Part shown: positions 1 through 8,105 of the stretch, one piece after another
Numbering within the stretch: the first letter of the stretch is position 1
Layout: every line of letters starts with the position of its first letter
DNA from: DATMER01 sp963741305
Lineage (GTDB): Bacteria > Acidobacteriota > Thermoanaerobaculia > Multivoradales > UBA5704
Assembly (NCBI GenBank): GCA_963741305.1
Contig: CAVUHL010000002.1
Coordinates: 59,341-123,340, forward strand
DNA length: 64,000 nt
Direction: 5' to 3'
Made by a program: the position numbers and the translations under genes
The notes under the pieces: generated by a model
The model's database searches: none
Told to the model about the DNA's origin: nothing
The model's input: only the letters and a program-made list of their open reading frames with translations

Positions 1-2
1 AC

Positions 3-578
3 TCGCTCTCCCCGTGCGCCACGCGCCCTCCCTCCATTCTGACGGCGAAGCTCGACCCATTGAGCGGCTCTCTCGGTTCGGCCCTCGCGATCTTTCCTCC
101 GGACGGACGCCCCGTCTTGGCAACCACGATCACCAGGGACCAAGCCCACGTCACGATCGGAGGAACGATGCGGAATCTCCAGGGCGGAGGAGACGAGGCA
201 TTTCTTCTGAAGGGGATCCCCGAGGACAACATCCTCCAGGGAAAGCTGTACGGCGATGGCACCGGCCCCGCCCATTCGGGAATCGTGGATCTGGCCCGGG
301 CCGCCAACACCAACCCGCAAGGCCCAGTCTTCGTCACCTGGCAGAGAAAAGGCGCTCTCCAGCGGCCGGCCGTCGTACGGACCAACGCGCTGCTGAGCGC
401 AGGAACGCCGTTTCAACACTGTGAGCGCCCGGTTACCTTGAAGGAGGCGAGAATCAAGGTCAGTAAGCAACCCCTCAAGATTCCGCCCAAGGATGGAAAG
501 GTCAAGGAGATCAAGCTCCTGGTCCCCGAGATCCACCCAACCCGGTCGCCCTGCGCTTCCGTGGCGGCTCCGGGCTAG
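3..578 (+). CDS. hypothetical protein, 3' end only
   Basis: The reading frame is open from the left edge of the window to a TAG at 576-578, so the true start lies outside. The protein has a mixed beta-rich composition (a run of V, T and G around DGRPVLATTI and HVTIGGTM) and a basic Lys-rich C-terminal part. I recognise no domain. A second frame (14-424) is also open but has the Arg/Pro-rich composition typical of an antisense or shifted shadow in GC-rich DNA. It is followed directly by a palindromic repeat that could act as a terminator. Confidence 0.45.
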   Translation, partial: SLSPCATRPPSILTAKLDPLSGSLGSALAIFPPDGRPVLATTITRDQAHVTIGGTMRNLQGGGDEAFLLKGIPEDNILQGKLYGDGTGPAHSGIVDLARAANTNPQGPVFVTWQRKGALQRPAVVRTNALLSAGTPFQHCERPVTLKEARIKVSKQPLKIPPKDGKVKEIKLLVPEIHPTRSPCASVAAPG

Positions 579-594
579 AAGTGCGCGGTAAAAT

Positions 595-679
595 CGTCCC
601 TGGGACCGCCGGCGTCTCGCCGGCCTTCTAATTAGCTTTTGGTTAGTTGGCCGGCGAGACGCCGGCGGTCCCAGGAACG
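595..679. repeat. dispersed palindromic repeat (hairpin)
   Basis: Two 31-base arms (595-625 and 649-679) are near-perfect reverse complements built on GGGACCGCCGGCGTCTCGCC, separated by 23 AT-richer bases. A single arm recurs at about 12050, and a related unit (GGCCGGCAGGGATGCCGGCG) at 13630 and 15150. This is a REP/MITE-like intergenic repeat. It also supplies the last residues of the minus-strand gene that ends inside it. Confidence 0.8.
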
Positions 680-1175
680 ATCTGCGCACGGGCCTTGCCA
701 CCCGAGACGAGCCAACGCAGCAAGCGCACCCACGGCGACCAAGCCCGCACACAAGGCGGGAGACCCAAAGAGACCTCCGCCGTCGTGAGAGAGTCCTCGA
801 TCAGCGCGTCGTGCATGGGCCGGAATACCAGAGGCCACGAGACCACTGCTAGACCGTGGGTCGTCATCCTCAAGGTATGCCGCAGCACGACGGCCCCACC
901 CGCCGGCAGCACCTCATAGCCATGAAACCCGTCGAATCCCTTGGGACCCGTGAAACGAAATTGATGGATCGGCCGGGATGGTACTCTTCGACGAAGTACC
1001 GGATAGGACCATGACCGCCCGTCGCGCCCACCCCGAGAGGACGGTCGAATTCCATCCGCGGCCAGGACTGCTTCGACCACAAGGCGTCGCCTTTGGACGC
1101 CAGCGAATCCATCAGCGCCCCCACTTTTTCGCTGGTGGCTTGCAGCTCGCGTTCGTGGACGTTCACTACTTTCAT
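643..1175 (-). CDS. SRPBCC-family (START-like) protein, frameshifted
   Basis: The gene starts at ATG 1175 (MKVVNVHERELQATSEKVGA) and runs to about 960 in one frame, then continues in the frame that ends at 643. Deletion of one C in AATTTCGTTTCACG (about 957) explains the break; the joined sequence reads YHPGRSINF then RFTGPKGFDGFHGY. The pattern GFHGYEVLP...LRHTLRM...SWPLVFRPMHDALIEDSLTTAE is that of SRPBCC ligand-binding proteins of about 150-180 residues. The ligand is unknown. The C-terminus runs into the palindromic repeat, so the last roughly 10 residues (GTAGVSPAN) are repeat-encoded. Sequencing error or real decay cannot be separated here. Confidence 0.6.
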
Positions 1176-1252
1176 GGCGGATCTCCCGAGCACGCCTAGC
1201 AAGAGGACTTACTTCTCCAGCTCTGTGCCATGTCTGGCATACACGCCCGAGA

Positions 1253-1313
1253 AGCTAACCGGCGCCATCCGCGCGAAAGTGCGGTTGGCGTCCGGTGCAG
1301 CGGAGTGTTAGCT
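1253..1313 (-). other. attC-like integron recombination site (candidate)
   Basis: On the minus strand AGCTAAC and GTTAGCT (7-base perfect inverted ends) enclose an imperfect inverted structure (CCGGACGCC ... GGCGCCG) with a GC-rich centre. This matches the R''-L''...L'-R' layout of an attC site, though the outer boxes deviate from RYYYAAC/GTTRRRY. It lies directly after the stop codon of the frame ending at 1308, where a cassette attC would sit. A GTTAGGC box (minus strand, 2305-2311) lies just upstream of the same gene. No integrase is in the window. Confidence 0.4.
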
Positions 1314-2255
1314 GCCCACTTCCACCTTCTTTGTGATTACAACGCGTAGGTAGCGTTTCAAGTTCTCAAGGCTTATGCTGAATCCCTTAAAATGCGGATC
1401 ACGTGTGAGCGCATCCCAGTCCTCCGCAGTCAACTCACGTCCAGCTTGACTTTCCACCAGTTTTCTCCAATCGAACCCTTCGGTTACAAGTTCCTTGTAG
1501 ACTTCTTTTCTCGTAACACGTCGTCCAGTACATGGCCATGAGCAAGACTGACGTTAATAGCATATTCAAATGATCGTCGAACTCCAAGCACCACAAGTTG
1601 AAATTCGCTTCCGCCCATCGACCAGATCAACGGACAGAGAGGGCTCAAGCATCACATTCCAATGGAACGGTCCTACTCGAACCTCCGGCTGGTTAGATTT
1701 CTGAAAATCTTCCAAAAAATCCGATACGGTCATAACTTCCACACCGTCTGGGTCGAAGAGTTTTTGCACCCCCATTAGATCAATTTCTATTCCATCTTCC
1801 AGAATCGCCCTAGCAGCAATCTGTTCAGAGCGAGACAGGACTATCCTGAACCAATTTCTGTCGGAAAACAGTTCTTGCCAGTCAAGCGCTTCTGCCTCCC
1901 TGTACGTAAGAAGCCTTATGAAGTTCTGTCTTGCGACGGCTCGTGCACCTGCATCAAAGCCTGAAGGCGAGATCATCACTCCCTGCGGGTTACCGATATC
2001 TCTCAACTTCGACACGAATGCCTCAACCTTTTCGATACCAACAGGCCGCCTGTGCTTCCGGCATTCTATTACTATAAGAACACTGTGCAACCCTATGCTC
2101 TGACGAATCGTGACATCGAGTTGTCTAAGCCTGCCTGAGGCACCTCGCACCTTCTCATTGTGCCGCACTTCGGCACTTGGGGCGAGTTGCTTTTGGATCT
2201 CAGCAACTAGCTTCTCGAAGTCGCGCCAATCAGAAGATTGTCTCATCTCAATCAA
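1308..2255 (-). CDS. Mrr-like restriction endonuclease-type protein, frameshifted at 3' end
   Basis: The main frame (2255 to 1566) begins MIEMRQSSDWRDFEKLVAEI and contains QLDVTIRQ, then VIVIECRKHRRPVGIEKVEAF and GVMISPSGF. This is the PD-(D/E)xK layout of Mrr-like restriction endonucleases, with D in QLDV and E-C-R in place of the usual E-x-K. That frame stops at 1566, but neighbouring frames continue plausibly (GSEFQLVVLGVRRSFEYAIN..., then KEVYKELVTEGFDWRKLVES...) to a TAA at 1308. Two single-base indels would give one protein of about 315 residues. The gene has lower GC than its neighbours and ends at an attC-like site, suggesting it arrived as a cassette. Target DNA unknown; the Lys-to-Arg change may weaken catalysis. 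Confidence 0.55.
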
Positions 2256-2915
2256 TATGGCAGCTCGCCTTTATTTCTACTTTCGCCGAACCCGCCGTGG
2301 TATGCCTAACGTTATCCGATGTGTCGCAAAAGAGCCTCACGCATAGCTCTCATCCTATAAAAAACCTAGCTATTCTACCTTGAGGCCTTTTGCTAGTCAA
2401 GGCGGCTTGAATCCGCTGATAAGCAGCCAGGCACTTGGTTCTGCGCCACGTTTGCGTGGGAGGTTCTGTGGACCCCGTGAGCCTTGGCTATCTCTTTCCA
2501 GAAGCAAGGGTTGAGGGAAGAGACCCGCAGAAGCCCTCGGGTAAGGTCACACCTTTGCACATAATCGAGAACTAATCAGGTCGAGGCCCGAAGGGCCATG
2601 GGGATACAGCCTGGTGCTTCAGCGCCAGGTGGGGGGATCCACTATTTCCACGAAGTCCTGAAGGGACGTAGGAAGTTGCGGCCTCGGTGCCGCTCCCTAC
2701 GCCCCCTCGGGGCTTTATGGGATGGGCGGGGCCGCCGACCTTGGCGCTGAAGCGCCAGGCTGTACTCCTGTGGCCCTTCGGGCCTGGGCGCAACCACCCT
2801 TTATGAAATGTGTGTAACGGTATGAGGTAGGATAGAGCCTGCGGAGGCAGGTTGCATAGCGCGTGGACGTGATCTCGATCAACGCGAGCCCAAGGAAAAG
2901 AAGGAAGCGAACCTA
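2256..2915. other. 660-bp intergenic stretch, no gene
   Basis: The first part (2256-2400) holds the GTTAGGC box and AT-rich sequence. The rest contains the long palindromic element at 2583-2785. I see no credible ORF; the frames within the element are repeat translation. Confidence 0.5.
2583..2785. repeat. ~200-bp palindromic MITE/REP-like element
   Basis: The left arm 2583-2630 (GAGGCCCGAAGGGCCATGGG, then ATACAGCCTGG and GCTTCAGCGCCA) is the reverse complement of the right arm 2741-2785, with a few mismatches. The core contains another inverted pair (CCCCGAGGGGGC-like). No transposase is present. This is a non-autonomous, foldback-type repeat. Confidence 0.7.
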
Positions 2916-3236
2916 TCAGGTCCCGAGCCTTATGGTCTGACCCGGGCCAATGAAGCTGAGTGTGCGAAGCAGGTCAGGCACTAGCGGCCGTAGCGAGAGT
3001 ACACTGTTCGAACGTGCGCGGAGAACAACCACAGCGAGATTGAAGACGGCCACATGTTGCTGCCAGGGAAGGCTGTGATCCACCGTGACGAGGACATCAA
3101 AACGACCCTCAGCAGCGGCAAGAAGGTCACCGTTTTTCTTGCCAGCGAGCCCGGCTTCTCGCACTGTCACCACCCGAAGTTCGGGTAGCAGTGCCCGGAA
3201 CCCTTCAGGAACGCACTCGTCAAGCAGGACGCGCAT
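2916..3236 (-). CDS. DUF5615 PIN-like toxin
   Basis: A 106-residue protein starting MRVLLDECVPEGFRALLPEL. The early acidic residues in LLDECVP and the VLVTVDHSLP and VVVLRARSN segments are typical of the DUF5615 (Mut7-C/PIN-like) family, predicted Mg-dependent ribonucleases of type II toxin-antitoxin modules. Its start overlaps the 3' end of the DUF433 gene by 17 bp, which fits translational coupling with the antitoxin first. Activity is inferred from family and context. Confidence 0.8.
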   Translation of the reverse strand: MRVLLDECVPEGFRALLPELRVVTVREAGLAGKKNGDLLAAAEGRFDVLVTVDHSLPWQQHVAVFNLAVVVLRARSNSVLSLRPLVPDLLRTLSFIGPGQTIRLGT

Positions 3237-3441
3237 GCGCCAGAAAAGCTTCCTTTGCTTCCTCCAGCGCGATGATTGCCTGCTCTCGGGTCACGGTCGG
3301 GAAGTCCGCCAGGAACTCCGAAAGAGGCTGGCCTTCTTCCAGGTAATCCATGAGCGTCTGGAAGGGTACCCGAGTGCCAACGAAGACCGGAGTACCCCCG
3401 AGGATTTCAGGGTCGCTGTGAACGGGTCGTGCGGTTGCCAT
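3220..3441 (-). CDS. DUF433 antitoxin
   Basis: A 73-residue protein. HSDPEILGGTPVFVGTRVPF is the hallmark of DUF433, a small helix-turn-helix antitoxin family; the second half (FLADFPTVTREQAIIALEEA) is the helical DNA-binding part. It precedes and overlaps the DUF5615 toxin gene, giving a standard two-gene addiction module. Such antitoxins usually bind their own promoter, which would lie between 3442 and 3500. Confidence 0.85.
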   Translation of the reverse strand: MATARPVHSDPEILGGTPVFVGTRVPFQTLMDYLEEGQPLSEFLADFPTVTREQAIIALEEAKEAFLAHARPA

Positions 3442-3671
3442 AGTTTCAACTCCGGCTCACGCCAGCCTACGTCCGCGGTCCTTCAGGTGTCAAGAGCGAG
3501 CCCAGCTTATCCGCACTCCGAACCGCACCGGGAAACCATGAGAGAGGCCGGCAGGCCGCCGTGGTCCCATGAGGATGCCGAGAGTTGGGGCGAATGCATT
3601 GCGCGCGGGGGCGAATGTTCCGGAGACGATCGGCAGCCGGGTCAGGAAGATCGCAGTTCAGTGGCCGGAGG

Positions 3672-4295
3672 TCAGTCCGCGAAGATCTCGTCGATGGCGG
3701 GCTCGAAGCCGGGGAGGACCTCCGAGTCGGCTTTCTCGCCGGGGCCGAACTTCCCTAGAAGCTCGTAGACTCCATTCCGTAGCGCGAAAACCTCGAGGGA
3801 GCGCACCCGCGGGTCGGCGATCCAGTATTCACGGACGCCGGCAAGGGCGTAGATCTCGAACTTGGTGCGGCGGTCAGTGAGCCAGTTGGAGGGGGAAAGC
3901 ACTTCGATGATGAGGTCTGGAGCCCCCTCGATGCCGCCCTCTTTGATGATCTCCATCCGGTCTTTGGAAATGAAGACGAGGTCCGGCTGGACAGGTGTCG
4001 CCACGGCAGGGAGGATGACGTCGATCGGCGCCGGGCAGGCTTTGCCCAGGCGTCGTCGCTGCAGGAAAAGCTTGAGGAGGAATCCGAGGCTGTAGACAGC
4101 TTGTTGGTGTTTCCAATTCGGCGCCGGCGTCATGTGGAGCTCCCCTCGCAGCACCTCGTAACGCCAGCCGTCGTCGGGCAGGCGGCGATAGTCCTCGTAC
4201 GTCCACTCACCCTGAGCCGGAAGCCGTTCGTCATCGGCCGGTTGTGGGGAAAACGCGAAGGCTTTGGCTAGGACGGATGCCATGGCGAGAACCAT
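3672..4295 (-). CDS. Uma2-family (DUF820) endonuclease-like protein
   Basis: A 207-residue protein. WTYEDYRRLPDDGWRYEVLRGELHM is the N-terminal Uma2/DUF820 signature, followed by VQPDLVFIS, GAPDLIIEVLSPSN and KFEIYALAGVREYWIADP, which carry the D...E-x-L elements of a PD-(D/E)xK nuclease core. Length is normal for the family. The cellular role of Uma2 proteins is not established; they are often multicopy. The start at 4295 has no strong ribosome site, and Met5 at 4283 is an alternative. Confidence 0.8.
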   Translation of the reverse strand: MVLAMASVLAKAFAFSPQPADDERLPAQGEWTYEDYRRLPDDGWRYEVLRGELHMTPAPNWKHQQAVYSLGFLLKLFLQRRRLGKACPAPIDVILPAVATPVQPDLVFISKDRMEIIKEGGIEGAPDLIIEVLSPSNWLTDRRTKFEIYALAGVREYWIADPRVRSLEVFALRNGVYELLGKFGPGEKADSEVLPGFEPAIDEIFAD

Positions 4296-4365
4296 CGTAG
4301 GAGTGATGGTCTCCCGGTGTCAAACGGAGGCGGACCGTTCGCGGTGCCGCCGAGAGAGGACTTAC

Positions 4366-5627
4366 CTACCGGACCCCGGCAAGCCTGCGGACCCTGACCT
4401 CCGGATAGCTCGCCTTTCCCGCCAGCAGCGGCGAGCGCTGGCCGAGCAGCTCCTGATCGAAGAACTGGCGAACGATTACGCGGGTGATTTCATTCGTGCG
4501 ATTGGCAGCCATCTTACCCAGCAGGGAGCGCTCGCGCAGCGGGCCGCCCCAGAAGACCATGTCGCTGAAATCGAGGTGCAGCGTGTGTTGGACGTCCACC
4601 CGGAGATAAGGCTTCGCGGTTCGCCGGTAGATGGCGTCGCTCGCCCCCGCCCGCCCGGGCCGGGCCGAGTACACCATCAGGAACGGACGCCCGAAGCGCT
4701 GATCGATCATGTTCCCATACTGCGGGATGCCGTCGAGGTTCAGCCCTGCCTTGCAGCGCCGGTCTTCGAGGCAGAACTGGCCCGCCGTGACGCCGCCCAT
4801 GGAATGGCCGAACACTCCCACGCGGCGGAGGTCGAGCCGGCTGGCGAGGCGGCCGGCCGGCGTCTCCGGTGGCAGCTTGGAGAGCCGGTCCAGGACGAGC
4901 TTCGTATCCTCCACCATCTCCTCAAGGCTGCATGGGTGTGGCGGAGCCCCGAGAGGTACTTGCGCAGCAGCCGGAGCCGCTCCGTATCGTCCTTCTGGCT
5001 CGTCACCTCGGCCATGAGGGCATCCTCGGACTCCCACTCGCCGAAAACCTCGCGGACCATCGGCCGCGGGCTCCCGCTCTCGTCGAGGAGCGTCACCACC
5101 CGCCCGTCCGCCAGCGTGGCAGCGGCGGCTTCATAAGGATGGATCACACTGAGCACGACGTAGCCATGGCTGGCGAGCTCTTCGAGCAGCGCCGTATAGG
5201 CGCTGGCCATCCCGGTATAGCCGTGGGAGAACACGAGGACAGGGAACTTCTTCACGGCCGCCGCGGGCGCGGCATCCACCTCTGCGTGCGTGCGGACGCT
5301 CGCCAGCCCATCGAAAGCCGTGGCAGATCCCAGGGCCTTGGCCAGATCCTGCACCTCGCCGAGGCCCTCGCGCAGATACGGCGCCAACTCGCCACGGCCG
5401 ACCACCGCGGGATACCAGGCCAGGACTTCCACCTGTCGAAACCCACCGGCCTCCACCGCCGTCTCCTGCCGCGATTCGTCCGTCAGCCGCCACGCCGTCG
5501 TGCCGATCGCATAAGGACCGGTCGGCGCCGGCAGCTCGAAGAGTGGGGCTGCCGCGGCGAGCACCACGCCGTTGAGGAAGGCCGCAAAGGCCATCAGGAG
5601 AGTGGGATTCCGACTGCTTGGGATCAT
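4366..5627 (-). CDS. PAF-acetylhydrolase-like alpha/beta hydrolase, secreted, frameshifted
   Basis: The protein starts MIPSSRNPTLLMAFAAFLNG, a signal-peptide-like stretch. The first frame carries FPVLVFSHGYTGMASAYTAL (oxyanion region) and breaks near 4935; the second frame continues with EMVEDTKLVLDRL and VGVFGHSMGGVTAGQFCL, where GHSMGG is the nucleophile elbow, then LNLDGIP. This order fits the platelet-activating-factor acetylhydrolase / dienelactone hydrolase-like family of about 420 residues. The frameshift is probably a single indel. It would hydrolyse a small ester or lipid outside the cytoplasm; the substrate is unknown. Confidence 0.65.
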
Positions 5628-5692
5628 CTTGACAGCGATGGTATCGCAGGTCTGGGATTTGCCTGAGATTGGTTAGGTTCTCCCGATCTCAG

Positions 5693-5891
5693 CCCCGCCA
5701 GGGGGCGGCATTCGCCCAGCCCAGGGCGTGAGCCCTGGGATGTCCGGGTCCGAAGACTCCATTCTTCGGAAAACCCGCGGGGGCATGGAATCCGGTATGT
5801 GCACCCCTGTCGCCCCTCGGGGCTCTGGAGATGGGCCGCCAGGCAACCCAGGGCTCGCGCCCTGGGCTGGGGGAATGCCGCCCTGCCGGGG
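5693..5891. repeat. palindromic foldback repeat (CCCAGGGC...GCCCTGGG type)
   Basis: The left arm 5693-5739 (CCCCGCCAGGGGGCGGCATT, then CAGCCCAGGGCGTGAGCCCTGG) pairs with the right arm at about 5847-5891. It fills most of the 370-bp gap between the hydrolase and the TPR gene, in which I see no gene. Size and layout resemble the element at 2583, but the sequence family is different. Confidence 0.7.
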
Positions 5892-5997
5892 CTGCCCCAA
5901 TCCGGTGGCTGAAGAAAAAGAGGGGGCGGTACCCCTACCGCCCCCTGTCTCACCCATGAACGCCGTCTCGGACGGCGGAAAAACCCTAGTGAGGGGC

Positions 5998-7268
5998 CTA
6001 CCCCTTCTCCCGCCGCTCCCTTCTGAGATACGCCGCGAACTGCCGCACGAGATCCACCGTCACCCTCTCCTCCTCGCAGGCCTGCCGGAACATGAGGAGA
6101 GCCACGATGGCCTCGCGATGAACATCCCGCGCCTCGAAGATCGGCATCAGCTCCGACGCCAACCGCTTCAAATCCTCATGGCAGCCTTCCTGGGCGAAGA
6201 GAAGGGCCAAGTCGAGGGAAACGAGCGCAGCGTCGTACCCCATCTCCCGGGCCAGGAACTCCTGGCGGACCTCCCGGAAGGCTTCCTCGGCGGGTCCGAG
6301 GCGGCCTCGACCCAGGTGGATATTCCCTCCACCCAGCGCAGTCGAACCAAATCCAGAGGTTTTGAATTCGACTCCTTGAGCAGTAGGGACACGTCAGGCA
6401 GGCGTTGCTCCGCTTCCTCGAACCGTTCCGCCAAGAGGAGGCTCACCAGGATGTTGAAGTGCATGTACACGAAGAGCCTCGGTTCGCGGAATTGGTCGAT
6501 CTCCTTCGCTGCCTCTTCGAGGAGGAGGAAAGCGGAATCGAAATTTCCCATCTCCTCCAGAATCTTGGCCTTCAGGAGCATGGTCTTCCCGACGCCGTGG
6601 AGATCACCGTCTACCTTGTAGAGACCGAGAACCTGATCCGCCAGAGACAAGGCTTCTTCGAGCCTTCGCTGCGCTCTTCGCAAGGAGCTCTTCAGATCAA
6701 GGATCTCGGCTTGTACCTAGCGTTGCCGCTACCACTACGGGCAAGACAGGCTTCCGCTTTGGTGAAGGCGTCGTCGGCGCTTCGCAGCTCACCCAGCACC
6801 CGCCGCGCGTTGCCGAGGTAGGCGAAGCAGCGAGCCCGCAGATCCAGCACCCACTCCACGTCGTAGGCTTCGCCCAAGTGGCGCACCACCCGAAGGGCGA
6901 GATTGGCGAGATCCACCGCTTGCGCGGGGTCGCTGAAAACAGCCTCCCGGCTCTTCGTCAGGAGAAGCTGGCACAGTCCCCAGGCGTGGAGATCCTCATC
7001 CTCCTCCACCTCGCCGGAGTTGCTCCGGGTAGGGCCGGCCGGCGAGGCGCTCCCACAGATCCGGCGCCTCCCGCCCCTCCAGGAGTGCGACCTCCTCGTT
7101 CCAATGACCGACCTGCCTCTGCCAGCGCAGGATCTCCTCGTGCCGTTCCCGGCAAACCGGGCACTGCGTCAGGAAGTGGGGAATGACGAGGCGGAGCATC
7201 TCGTCGTGCTCCAAGCTGCCCGAGAGCCACCGGGCCAGCGTCTCCAGGGAAAGATGGGCGTCGTCCAA
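5998..7268 (-). CDS. TPR-repeat protein with zinc-finger-like N-terminus, several frameshifts
   Basis: Four overlapping frames join into one protein of about 420 residues: 7268 (MDDAHLSLETLARWLSGSLE, with FLTQCPVCRERHEEI), 7009 (SDPAQAVDLANLALRVVRHL), 6683 (LEEALSLADQVLGLYKVDGD and EMGNFDSAFLLLEEAAKEID) and 6243 (MGYDAALVSLDLALLFAQEG...). The N-terminal H...CPVC pattern resembles anti-sigma zinc-finger proteins; the rest is helical TPR sequence. At least three indels are needed to join the frames. A role in protein-protein interaction or sigma-factor control is inference. Confidence 0.5.
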
Positions 7269-7405
7269 GCGTTTCTCCTCTGGTCGGGTCGTTTTGATGT
7301 CTACTCTGATAATAGAAGTATGTCATGTGGTCTCGTTCGTGACATCATAAGACAGAAAAAGGGGGACGCGATCCGTCCGCGCCCCCTGACTGGCACCCTC
7401 GAAGC

Positions 7406-7708
7406 CTAGTGGCCGTCCGGATCCAGAGACGTGCCCTCGTCCGTGGTCCCGGCAACGCCGTCGGGGTCGATGGACATGCCTTCGCCATTCATCCCTCCAT
7501 TCGGGTCGATCGACATCCCCTCCTTCGGCCCGGCCTGCCAGAGGTGGGTGACAAAGGCCCAGAGCCGCTCGCCGAAAGCGGCAACTTCCTCCATCCCCGG
7601 CAGTCCAGGACGGAGGGTGCGGGCCTGGGCTGGGACGCTCCCGGCGAGCAGGCCGATCAGCACGGCAACGACGGTAAGCACACGGCAGAGAGGGCGATAG
7701 GTGGACAT
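7406..7708 (-). CDS. small secreted protein with an SIDPxG repeat
   Basis: I start at ATG 7708 (MSTYRPLCRVLTVVAVLIGL) because AAGGAG lies just upstream; the longer frame to 7747 lacks a ribosome site. The N-terminus is a signal peptide ending near VPAQA. The mature part is about 75 residues, with a tail of near-repeats (EGMSIDPNGG, EGMSIDPDG, EGTSLDPDGH). No family recognised; export is inferred from the signal peptide. Confidence 0.6.
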   Translation of the reverse strand: MSTYRPLCRVLTVVAVLIGLLAGSVPAQARTLRPGLPGMEEVAAFGERLWAFVTHLWQAGPKEGMSIDPNGGMNGEGMSIDPDGVAGTTDEGTSLDPDGH

Positions 7709-8105
7709 GGCAACTCCTTGGGGGGCTGGACTCGGGCGCGGCGGCATGCCGGCGGAGCCTGCCCTATAGAGAGAAGGTTGCTCCAGACGGCAAAAGCGTT
7801 CCAGGAAGATGGGAAGAATCTGCGGGCGGTAGGCCTCGGGCCGCCGAGGCCGATCCCCAGAGCTTGGTGAAGTGGACCGATCGCGCCGCCGCCGAGGCCC
7901 TCATCACCCCTCTTCTCCCAGCCTCACGCCCACCCCTCCGGGAGAAGAGGGGCTTCAGGAGGTGCTTTTTCAGTCTCCCTCCTCTCCCGGTGAGGGCCAA
8001 GGCGGCGCCGCGAGCGCTCCGCTTCTCCACGCTCGGGGAATCGGGCACTTCAGTAGGGCCGCCTTGGGATACAATCCCGCCGAAATCGAAGCGGGAGGGC
8101 CACTC
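7709..8105. other. intergenic region with one strong hairpin
   Basis: The roughly 400 bp between the secreted-protein gene and fadD hold a perfect 13-base inverted repeat (CCCCTCTTCTCCC at 7907-7919, GGGAGAAGAGGGG at 7940-7952). It may be a terminator or another dispersed palindrome. The fadD frame stays open upstream to 7872, but composition and the lack of homology-like sequence argue that this part is not coding. Confidence 0.5.

Noticed and set aside
2305..2400. Second complete attC upstream of the Mrr-like gene
   Set aside because: Only the GTTAGGC box is present; I found no matching RYYYAAC arm or inner dyad within 150 bp.
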